From Siphonodentalium dalli (taxonomy: Eukaryota; Mollusca; Scaphopoda; Gadilida; Siphonodentaliidae), in contig CP136064.1 in the NCBI GenBank assembly GCA_032622095.1, positions 48,800,073-48,864,072 of the forward strand: a stretch of DNA of 64,000 nt, in the 5' to 3' direction. Shown here piece by piece: positions 36,960 to 46,136 of the stretch (position 1 is its first letter; every line of letters starts with the position of its first letter). A program made the translations under genes and the position numbers. The notes beneath the pieces are model-generated. The model saw only the letters and a list, made by a program, of their open reading frames with translations. It was not told the DNA's origin and made no database searches.

Positions 36960-37927
36960 ACAATACCACACAGCGTGAGTATGACATATCAACAAACTAT
37001 CAAATCTATCGCCTTTAAGACTACACCCCAGTCTTGGTGGGGCTTATACAGCAGTAGCCAATGGCATACTCCTGGTCCAGTTGTTTAAGCACGGCTTCCA
37101 AACGGATGGGAACATACAATCTTAGCATACAAGGAAAGTAAAGCCACACATGAGATCCTGTCTGAATCTAAAACATAACAAAACTAGAGGTCAGATTCCA
37201 TGGAATCAGATATACTTCCATGGTATCCCATCCCATCCCATGTGAGTGTTATGCGTATATGTGTATTCCTCTTAATTCGAATTCATATTGGTGCTTAATG
37301 ATCCGATGGTGGACTTGCATTGACATTTCTAAATATTAAATATACTCCAAAGGTTTATGTCATGATGATTAATGACTGTCTAATGCATCATGGTCCTGAC
37401 CAACTGAGTCACCATTCACCCAGCCAATTAGTTCATTTGTATTCAGTAGGGATACATTTTATGGCTAATTATAACCGCTCCCCTGGATGCCCAAATCCTG
37501 TTCAACGGTCACGAAATGTTGTGTGTCTGATTATAGAGTAATCGGCTTGTATATATATCAAAAGGGTGCAAATCATATTAATTTGAGTAATATATTTCAC
37601 CCGTTAACAATGTTACGCGCTAAACGGTCCACTCTGAAACTTATACAATCGTTCGAAAGTTGCACCTGGATACTTCTGACCACGTCAACAAATTTTTGTC
37701 TCAAAGTTTTATTTTTTAAGTAATTTTCCACATTTGTTTGTGGTGGAATTTGCCAAGTCTGAACCCACCCGACGCAAGCTCTACGCTGAGCATACATCTT
37801 GGAGGCGTACCTACAGTATACCGACATACATGCTTCTGCATTAAACTAGATGTTTATTAGCACGTTTAAATTTGGGGCTACAATTAGGTTAGTGATAGAC
37901 TACTTAAGTATAAATATTTATATTATA
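36960..37927. other. Intergenic stretch, nothing recognised
   Basis: AT-rich, with only short open frames (73-78 codons at 37320-37827) that show no family features. Confidence 0.4.
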
Positions 37928-38382
37928 CTAGCAGGGTGACCAGACTTCGTCCATGCTGTTTTCCCTATTGACAATTTTGAAGGTCAAGGTCAGGTCGGGG
38001 ACTCGATTTGACCCGTGTAAAACATTCCCACGACAAAATTATCCCTAGGTATCAATTTCATCAAAATCCCGTCGAAAGGCGCGATTTGACCTTGATTTGA
38101 CCATTTTAAAGGTCAAGGTCAGGTCGGGGACACAGTTTTACCGGTCCAAAACACTCCCCGGACAAACGTACCCATAGGTATCAAATTTCGTGGAAATCCA
38201 TCCGTTTTACACGATTTGACATTGAATTGACCATTTTTAAAGTCATGACCAGGTCGGGGTCAAAAACACTCCCCGGACAAAAGTATCCCTAGATATCAAG
38301 TTTCGTCGAAATCCGTCCGGCTGTTTTCCTGGCCATACCTAACAGACAAACAGACAGAAGTCCCAAAATATGTAGTAGATAG
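37928..38382 (+). mobile_element. Pearl/Helentron-like element with three core repeats
   Basis: Begins ctagcagggtgaccagac, contains three tandem cores of about 130 bp (aaggtcaaggtcaggtcggg at 37980, 38109, and a diverged third at 38239), then cgtcgaaatccgtccggctg, an acagacaaacagacag microsatellite and a ttc/aaaatatgtagtagata tail. A second element of different core but the same plan lies at 51066-51555. Head, tandem core and AGAC-type microsatellite in this order are known from bivalve 'pearl' elements and other Helentron-associated (HINE) repeats. Assignment is by layout only. Confidence 0.55.
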
Positions 38383-38524
38383 CGTTGTCACGAGTAAACC
38401 GATCCATCTGAAAATTCGAAAATGGCACTTTAGATTTTCGGTGGAATTTACCAAAAGTCTCAACCCACCCCATCTTGCATTCTCCGTTGGGTAGGTTACT
38501 TTTAAAGTATAGCGGTCAAGATTT

Positions 38525-38538
38525 GGGGGGGGGGGGGG
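38525..38538 (+). repeat. G homopolymer (14 bp)
   Basis: Uninterrupted run of G; sequencing-error prone. Confidence 0.9.
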
Positions 38539-38751
38539 TGGCTTGAATAGAATATCCAAATGTACCTGCTACGGCATTACCTCGCTCTATAATTAGCCCG
38601 TTTGGATTTGGTGGGAAGAATAGGTGCATTTTCCCGTTCCCCGTATAGCGGAAAGGGGTATATATAGTCACGCATTTCAATCAGTTTGGATATAAAGTTT
38701 AAATATACACAGTTATATGCCTATATATTTAATACTACTATATTTAACAGC

Positions 38752-38857
38752 GCAGTGCGTAGCTGTGTGGTGAGAGCGTCAAACCTTCAGTTTGTGTTTT
38801 ATTGCGACGTGAGTTCGAATCCCGTCCAATTATCTACTATTTTTTTTTTTTTTTTAA
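38752..38857 (+). ncRNA. tRNA-like sequence or SINE head with T run
   Basis: gtagctgtgtggtgagagcg (38759-38778) resembles a pol III A box and gagttcgaatcccg (38811-38824) matches the B-box consensus GGTTCGANTCC closely, at tRNA-like spacing. An anticodon-arm-like CAAA...TTTG stem lies between. An 18-T run at 38840-38857 follows, which could be a pol III terminator or the tail of a SINE in reverse. The acceptor stem does not pair convincingly and position 33 is not T, so a functional tRNA is unlikely. Confidence 0.5.
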
Positions 38858-40850
38858 CATGCTTTGGTGTATTTTAATCATCAAATACGAATAATACCAA
38901 ACTAAAGATAATGTAAAGATGCTTTTTATATTCGATAAATAACTAGAATATAAACGTCGATGTGTTATTGAATCGGATATAAAACAATAAACACGTGGGT
39001 CGGTTTTCGCATATATAACATGAAGCGCGCTTAATGAACATTCGGTCCGAAGAATATAATGAGTGATTAACAACAACACACAAAGAGTTTGAACGTAATC
39101 GAACAGAAAAGAGCGTTCTCTATAAGTAGATTCCTTTATGGTAGGAATAATGAGCGGTTGTTTCACGTTTGCTTTTTGACACTACTTAAATGACGGTGAA
39201 CGAAACTATCAGTGGTGTTTTATTTTGCGAAAGTATAAAAGGAGTCATTTCCAATTCAGCAGACATATACTGACGGAAATAATTGAATGTCTATCAGCAG
39301 TATACTACGGTTTATAACAATATACAAATTGTTCTTACGAAAATGATGATGTTAGCATGTTTCTATGTGTTTATCGTTGTTATCGCAAATGGAATAATTG
39401 GCTATACGTCGTCATTACGTTAGTAGAAATATACACCGTACAACGAAGGTTTGTTTGATCAAATTAATGTAATGTTTGTATTTTGTTTGGTTGTATATGA
39501 TATGCAATGCGTTGAAGATGCGAAAGAAAATACAAAAGTGAAATGCACGCACGCAGATAGCTCATAACACACTATACACGATAAAATGATAATTTACCAC
39601 ACACCATGGGCTACACAATTTACGAATAGGTGGGTTTATATTAAAATCCAAGTTATTTGCTTTATAACGGCTCCGATATGAACTCATACCAATATACCAC
39701 TCTGGAAATGATTGTTGGAATTCGACGGGCGTTCTATCAGTTCTCTGGTAGAGGATTGAGACTGGCCCGCGGCAAAGGCGGGTGTATCGAATCGGAGGTA
39801 GGTTCCATCCCACGGGGGATGGGGTAGCCGGAGAGAGGGGAGTGACAATTTTTTGGCGTATATATAGATAATATAGATAATATATATTATATATATAAGC
39901 GGAATTATTTTGAAGAGCACTTTTCACTTGACTGAGAAAAAATAATGTTCTAAGTCCAAAAGTTTTGGTTGAAATATTGGAGCCTTTTTCAAAAAGTGAA
40001 AACAAAATGAACGACTTTTCTGGAACAGGGCGATTTCGATCCGCTTTGGACTCTGGATTAAAAATTGGTACCACGGACCACCCCTCCCCATACCCACAAT
40101 AATGAACCGAAACTGGCAAAATTTGGCCCACCGCGTGACCTCTTCCGTCCGCACACGTTGGCGTATCAGTTGACATCCTAAGTTCGACATCTTCGGAGGA
40201 GATGTGTTAACAAGCACATGGGCCCAAATTGCAAACTTTGAGGGCCCGTAACGCTTGCATTTCTTCTCGGATTTCAAAACTCCTTTCCGGAGTGGGTTTG
40301 TTTTCGTTCGGGGAATCCACATCCTTAAATAGATGAATGTCAATCAAAACTTTTTTTTCTCGAAAATTTTGCCCCCACCCCAGCGTCAAAATATATGTCC
40401 GACCCTGTTCAATTTTCTTTTTTCAGACTAAACTGACAACGGTCAACACGACTATGAAATCCAAATGCTGTTATCTGGAATGATACGAGAGTACAGCATA
40501 GTAAATCAAATAGAGATTTGCCTATTGATGGGCGGTAACTCCTCAGGGAAAGCGCGGACACAAGTTTTGATGCCCGTGGGCAGTAGGGCATATCGAGGCG
40601 TGCATACGGTCCAATTTTCGATGCTCTGCTCCTTATAATTTCCGAGATAATAAAATGACATGTTTTCATATAAAGGGAGATAACTCCGCGGGGTAAACGC
40701 GGACAATATTCGTTGTATGCCGACCGGTTAGAACTCATTGACCCCAACATACGTACCAACCTTCAGTTTTCTAATCCTAATACTTTCAGAGATTTGGGCG
40801 TTGCAAAAGTGTTGAGTATAATAATAATAATAATAGTGAAAAATTATCGT
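38858..40850. other. Intergenic stretch with long but unrecognised open frames
   Basis: Minus-strand open frames of 204 codons (39562-40176), 139 codons (39924-40343) and 116 codons (40409-40759) overlap each other in different frames. The first runs through a simple tata/gata repeat (39853-39898, giving YIYNIYYLYYLYI), and none shows a domain or signal I recognise. Two copies of a motif gggcggtaactcctcaggga / gggagataactccgcggggt lie at about 40529 and 40675. I treat the region as non-coding. Confidence 0.4.
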
Positions 40851-41262
40851 AAAAGGGCCATAACTCCGCCAAGAAACATTGGACCGACATGCGGATACCT
40901 TTATTTTTAGTAGACCTCAGATGCCTACATATTCACTACAGGTTTTGTGTTTCTAGTGCAATTACTTTTTGAGTATTTCCAAATAAACGGAAAACGACAC
41001 CAGTACAAAAACAATATACTTCCTTGGTTACACCATGGAAGTATAATAATAGTGAAAAAAAATAAAAAATTTATTTTTAATTTCACACCGTGTGGAAGCG
41101 TTGGGTCGAAATCGCGATATCTTCATTTTCAGTATCCCTTAGATGCCTACATTCCCTAGAGATTTCACGGTCCTACTGCAATTAGTTTCTGAGTATTTCA
41201 AATAAACGGAAAACGACCTCAGTACAAAAACAATATACACCATGGAAGTATAATAAGGGGCG
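40851..41262 (+). repeat. Tandem duplication, period about 222 bp
   Basis: The block from 'cagatgcctacatattcac' (40919) through 'ataaacggaaaacgacacca' and 'caccatggaagtataataat' recurs, diverged and slightly shortened, from 41141 to about 41255. It starts next to an agggccataactccgcc motif. Confidence 0.7.
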
Positions 41263-42021
41263 GTGCAGTCATGGTCCAATTTCATTTCCACTATCATGAT
41301 ACATACCCACAAACTAACACCGTGTGTATTGTTATCATCTGCTTGGAACTGTTCGGTGAGACGATTGCTGGACGCCAACAAGCTTGTTCTTATGATCATG
41401 TTCAAGGAGTTTGGGTATATTATGCATTATGGTCTTCTAAGCCTTAGCAGAAATGTATCCGTCAAATGTCGGGCTTTCAACATTCGAAGCCATATACAGA
41501 AGTTGTCCGGGTACGTGAGTGCATTAGATGGGTATGTGAATTGATGAACCATATATTGAGAAGTGGCTGTTTGGGAAAATCACCAGGTGTACACGTTGTT
41601 ATCCCAATTAGGTCACCAAAGCTGACAATACACAGCTAGATATGTCCTTCTGAAAGCTAGTATACGCATCGACCGAATACCTTTATAGTGTATCGCACAA
41701 GATGACGCATATACCCCATATGTAGCATCTGAATTATACCATAAGCTATACCACGAATGAAGCTCGCTAAGAATTCCAAGCTTTCGAAACAAACACGTGA
41801 GCTTGACACCGGCATATGTATTGTTTGAAACATTCCGATTAGGGTCACCCTTCTACGAAGAAGAGTAGTGAACTGTTGTTGTGAGTGAGATAGATTAATC
41901 TGACGAAGAGACGGAAACGAGTCTAGATAATGCTGAATGTGGCAATTCAGAATAAGCTCAGGTACTGTTGTTTTGGTTCTTGTAAGTCATAATATGACTA
42001 TTCGGGGTACCTTATGGTTAC
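41263..42021 (-). other. Inner extension of the right arm, no supported gene
   Basis: Includes the inverted partners of 36296-36400 and 36055-36110. The rest (41640-42021) shows nothing recognisable. Short open frames (63-93 codons) are not supported. Confidence 0.45.
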
Positions 42022-43400
42022 GGCCAGTGTGAGCCCTTAGTGGAGAATGGATTTTGAAATGCCACATCGCGATTGTGGGTTTTCATCCTTCCAAAAGGCT
42101 ACGACTAATAGATGGCTTATATTATGTATCGTTTCGTTTATACAAATTAATATTATGACAAAAAGTTGAAATTAGTATGTGATAATCATAATATCGGCTT
42201 CTTTTCAATTTCTGCCCGCCAGTTTGGCCGCCATATTGACTGCGAGTATCACTTGCCAAACCCTAATGAATAATTCATACATATCAACATGTAATGGTGG
42301 ATAGAAATCGCGAAACAATAACGCCCATCCTAATAAAGTAAAGGAATGTAGGCGTGTTTTCAAATTTCGGTCGCCATTTTGGCCGCCATCTTCGATTTGA
42401 AAAACCATTTCTTGCATGAGATGTAAGGTAATTACTTCACCTCAGTATTTCCAACTGAACTGTACGCATGGATGGAGTTGACTCGACAATAATGCCCAAT
42501 GATGTGAATATGAGGGAATTTCGATGATTTTTCAAAATCTGTCCGCCATTGTGGGCGCCATTTTGGATTTGGGGGACTTTTATTTGGATATGGTACAAGG
42601 AATGTTCTTCGCCTAAGTGTTCCCAACTTACAATAGTAAGCAGGTGTGGAGTTGTCATGACAATAATGCTCACTGATGTTAAAATCAGCGATTTTCAGCG
42701 ATTTTTTATTTCTGGTGGCCATTTTGGCCGCCATCTTGGATTTGGGTAAATATTCCTCAATTCAGGTATAAGAGGAATCCTAGCTCGAGTATCTCCTGCA
42801 AATATATATGCGTGGGTGTTGTTATAATAGCAATAACATTAATTGATTCGAAACATAACATCGCGTTATTAACGGAGATTCGGCTTTGACCTATGATACC
42901 GGCATTTGGGAAAACGTGATATCGGACAAAAATATCCTGCAATGAATGCATATTATGGTCCCCATATATTCGCCAATGACTCCTCTATATGATAAATGTA
43001 TAACATGACGCAAAAATTCTATCATTTTCTCACAGAGACAAACGAAAGGTGGTAACATGACAGAAAAATAGCATATTTTCACATTTCGGCGGCAATCTTG
43101 GCCGCCATATTGGATTCTGGTGTCGGATTTTTGGCTAATTTGTAAGGGTTGTATATTAGCATAACGAATCGAGCATGTGACATCATCTTTACTATAACGG
43201 CGATCAAAGAGACCTGGTACATTTAAAAAAAATGGCCGCCATGATGGACGCCATCTTGTCTGGAGTCTCTGCGGCCACTTTTTGTTCTTGTTAACAAGTG
43301 AAAAAAATTAGAGGAGACCTTAAGGAAGAAAATTAGTGGGGTGAAGTTAAGTCCTGGGGGGGGGGGGGGTGCAGAGGTTGACCAATATCTCCTGGACTAT
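42022..43400 (-). repeat. Right arm of large inverted duplication
   Basis: Reverse complement of 34298-35724. It includes a 14-G run (43356-43369) opposite a shorter C run at 34329-34337 on the left, showing length drift of the homopolymer. The two arms enclose about 6.3 kb. Confidence 0.88.
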
Positions 43401-44298
43401 ACGTGTATCTGATAATCCACCGATATCATATAATCCTACTATTTCTTGAATAAGAAGAAACATTATAATAACGAACACAGCAGAAGACATTATCCATGCA
43501 AGTTCATATGAATTCGGTCAATGGTGACGTATCCGCCGAATTCGAAATCGACATGCGTTCGGGCGGTATTTTATGGATGGAATTATGAAATGGACATATG
43601 AAAGTGACAATCAACAATGATTTGCTTCGCCATCAACCGAAGTACTCCCCCAGCGTTACTATCAATGGCGTTATTATTTGGCTAATTTCAGTAATATTCT
43701 CCCAGTTTACATTCAATAAAACAAATTTGTCTCCCCATTTAAAATTCTTTGATATATATCGTTTATATTCTGCAATAATTTGTACACAAGAGACGGATTC
43801 TTATGTTTTATTGTGTTTTTAAACTCCGAGGTGGGGAAATCTCGGTTTGTTTACATTACGAACATTTTAATCCGTAATCGGAATCCGAATCCAGATTCGG
43901 ATTACCACGAGATTGAGATTACGGTCTGTTCGTTTACTGATTCTGCCAATTTCTGGTCTGTTCTTTTGCCGAACCAAGTCGTACGGGGACCAATCTGTAA
44001 TCTGAATCCAGATTCTGAATCGGGATTTTAGCGAAATAACGCCTCTGGGTAGAGGGGTAATGTCGCAAGAGCTATACTCGACCTTCACCTCAGAATTTGC
44101 AGTCACGTTATATTCAACTAATTAACGGGTCTTTTTCGTCTGAGCCAGGAACGAGACTAAAATGACCCAAGAATCGGTTATAGAAATCTGAATTATTAAG
44201 GAAAATTGACTATTATATTATGCAGTAAAATCTGTCTGATATGTCACACGATGAATGAATAATCTGCGTTTGAACTTAATGTCTAAGGTCAGATGACA
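43401..44298. other. Intergenic stretch with an inverted copy of an array motif
   Basis: At 44011-44042 the sequence gattctgaatcgggatttta-gcgaaataacg is the reverse complement, with few changes, of the monomer segment near 2600-2630 that sits at the array break. Around it (43870-44040) several aatccgaatccagattcgg blocks are arranged as inverted pairs. Open frames of 74-83 codons are not supported as genes. Confidence 0.5.
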
Positions 44299-44804
44299 GT
44301 CCAAAGGGGTCCGTGAAGATTCGGCAGGGAAGATTCGGCGGGTTTTATCGGCCGAATCTTCCTAGGTTTATGCCAATATATTGGGACGGGAGATTTTATG
44401 TTTTAAGTTTTATGAATTATGTGGACATATTTTTTAATAATATATTGGATGAATAAATTAAAATAAATGAAGCTATTACTTTTATATGATGTTTTGTTTG
44501 AGATTATTTGTATGTTTTATGAGTGAATATTTTACAAGAATAAATTACTTTTATTATTACTTTTGTTAATACTTTTATGATGTTTTGTCATTAGTTTGTT
44601 TGACATATTTTATGAGATTATTTTAGGTTTATGATAAGGTAAGTTTATTGTGAATATATTGAAGTTATTACTTACAAATTACGTGGTAAATCCAATAAGA
44701 AAAAACTTACACCTACGGATAGAGCTACACAGGAAGCAACAAAGGAATTTCTAAAATTTACGGAAAAGGCCGTCGATGTTTTAAGTACATAAACATTTAA
44801 TAAA

Positions 44805-45326
44805 ATGAATAAATTCGCTGACTCGCTACAAAAGTCTTTGTTGTATATAAACCAATGTCAATCTGACATATCCCGTGGCATCTTGCAATTTTGTGACTCC
44901 TCTGCAAACAACACTTTTGATGGGAAATCGCCTACTTCTCGGCAATCCCCGAAATCATCGCCTATCTCGGTAAAGGAAACAGCCTCTCAAACAGCTTATC
45001 GTAAGGAATCATACTTGGAAGACATCACTGTTGAAGATTCCCCTGGTGAATCAAGGGGTGCTGCCACAAAATATCGCCACAGCAATACAAGTAAACCTGA
45101 GGAAAACTTTGATCGACGACGACGTGCATCTGACAGCAGTGATCGTTCTCATTATTCTTATAATCAACGCTATCGGAAATTTATGCATCAAAAGTGTGTA
45201 CATGTATATATGTTATGTTCTCGTTCCTATGTTCTATTGTTTTTGTATGTTCTTGTATTACATGTGTATATCATATTATATGGAGGAATTAAAGATATAT
45301 ATATAGAAAACGAATACAATTTTTGA
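44805..45326 (+). CDS. Unrecognised 173-codon frame inside the 1.77-kb transposon
   Basis: ATG at 44805, stop TGA at 45324-45326. Residues 1-130 are polar and serine-rich, with a basic RRRR stretch near residue 104; the last 40 residues are hydrophobic and translate an AT-rich tgtatatg-type tract, so the true coding end may be earlier or spliced. In the same frame directly upstream, about 50 codons are open (44643-44795, including KKKLTPTDRATQEATKEFLK) before a single TAA, suggesting an older, longer frame. No domain recognised. It could be an accessory protein of the element, a transposase remnant, or captured host sequence. Confidence 0.35.
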   Translation: MNKFADSLQKSLLYINQCQSDISRGILQFCDSSANNTFDGKSPTSRQSPKSSPISVKETASQTAYRKESYLEDITVEDSPGESRGAATKYRHSNTSKPEENFDRRRRASDSSDRSHYSYNQRYRKFMHQKCVHVYMLCSRSYVLLFLYVLVLHVYIILYGGIKDIYIENEYNF

Positions 45327-45567
45327 CAGTTGTTCACACTCTGTTCACGTTGGCACCAAGTGTTTGTATAACAGTCGGTAGAATATACAGAGTCGTCTTT
45401 CTGATGCTGATATGATCTCAGTGAGAACTATTCGATGTTTGTTTAGATAAGTTTGCTGAGTGAATTTCAGTTAGAACTGATCAGTTGTTTGTTTTACCGC
45501 ATCAGATCTAACGACTTTTAGACTATATAGTTGAATGAAATTGACTTCACCATATCACATCTTCATC

Positions 45568-45696
45568 ATGCCTTCGTACAACCTCCGTCAAAATCAGCTC
45601 ATAGACTACCCGTGTATTAAGTGTAATAGGAATGTACGTCCTCGTCAAGAAATAAGAAGACAAGACGACAAGAAGATAACAAGACAAGACTATTAG
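45568..45696 (+). CDS. Short frame with CxxC motif inside the transposon
   Basis: 42 codons from ATG at 45568 to TAG at 45694-45696, followed by AATAAA at 45717-45722. It contains YPCIKCNRNVRPRQE, which resembles the start of a small zinc-binding module of the CxxC type that I associate with transposable-element proteins, but the second half of such a domain is missing and the frame ends in a K/Q/D-rich tail. It may be a last exon or a relic. Confidence 0.3.
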   Translation: MPSYNLRQNQLIDYPCIKCNRNVRPRQEIRRQDDKKITRQDY

Positions 45697-46136
45697 TTGA
45701 TTTTGTGTATGTTTCAAATAAAGAATGCCGGTTATAAATGTATTTTAAATTGTTTTGTTTGTATTTCTGTTACACCTTATGTTATATCAGCTTGTGTAAA
45801 TATGTTTCATCCATTCTAATATAAGTCTAATAAAATATGTCATTACTAAAAATGAGTTAATCAAGACCCTACAATCCCTCTAATTAGTTGTTATTGTCAC
45901 AACAAAGAATAAGTGCGCACACAAGCTTAGTCCCACATAAGCCGTAAACCCCAAGCCGTAATCCCTCCACTAATTAGTTAGATCAAATGACTGGCCGAAT
46001 CTTCCCCGTCGAATCTTCCCTCCGCCGAAAAATACATGGCCGAAACTTCCCTCCGCCGAATCTTCCCGTTCCCGTCCAAAGGTCTCGAAGAATTCAGAAT
46101 GATGCACGAATACGGCCTAGGATACACGAAAGCAAT

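Larger units (their letters stand above)
44307..46073. mobile_element. 1767-bp DNA transposon just upstream of sortilin
   Basis: Flanked by a perfect 8-bp duplication GTCCAAAG (44299-44306 and 46074-46081). Ends are GGGTCCGTGAAGATTCGGC and, inverted, GGGAACGGGAAGATTCGGC. Further gaagattcggc/gccgaatcttcc blocks repeat inside both ends. The interior is AT-rich with a 173-codon frame (44805-45326), an in-frame open stretch before it (44643-44795), a 42-codon frame with a CxxC motif (45568-45696) and AATAAA at 45717. 8-bp duplication with GGG ends does not by itself decide the superfamily (Merlin, MULE, hAT-like and KDZ remain possible). No transposase recognised. Confidence 0.85.

Noticed and set aside
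38752-38830. Functional tRNA gene
   Set aside because: No paired acceptor stem and non-canonical anticodon loop; only the internal promoter boxes are convincing.
39562-40176. 204-codon minus-strand open frame as a gene
   Set aside because: Overlaps other open frames, crosses a tata/gata simple repeat, and has no recognisable family or membrane/signal features.
45987-46136. N-terminal 50-residue extension of sortilin from the upstream in-frame ATG
   Set aside because: Codons 1-29 translate the inverted end of the transposon, and the signal peptide begins at the ATG at 46137.
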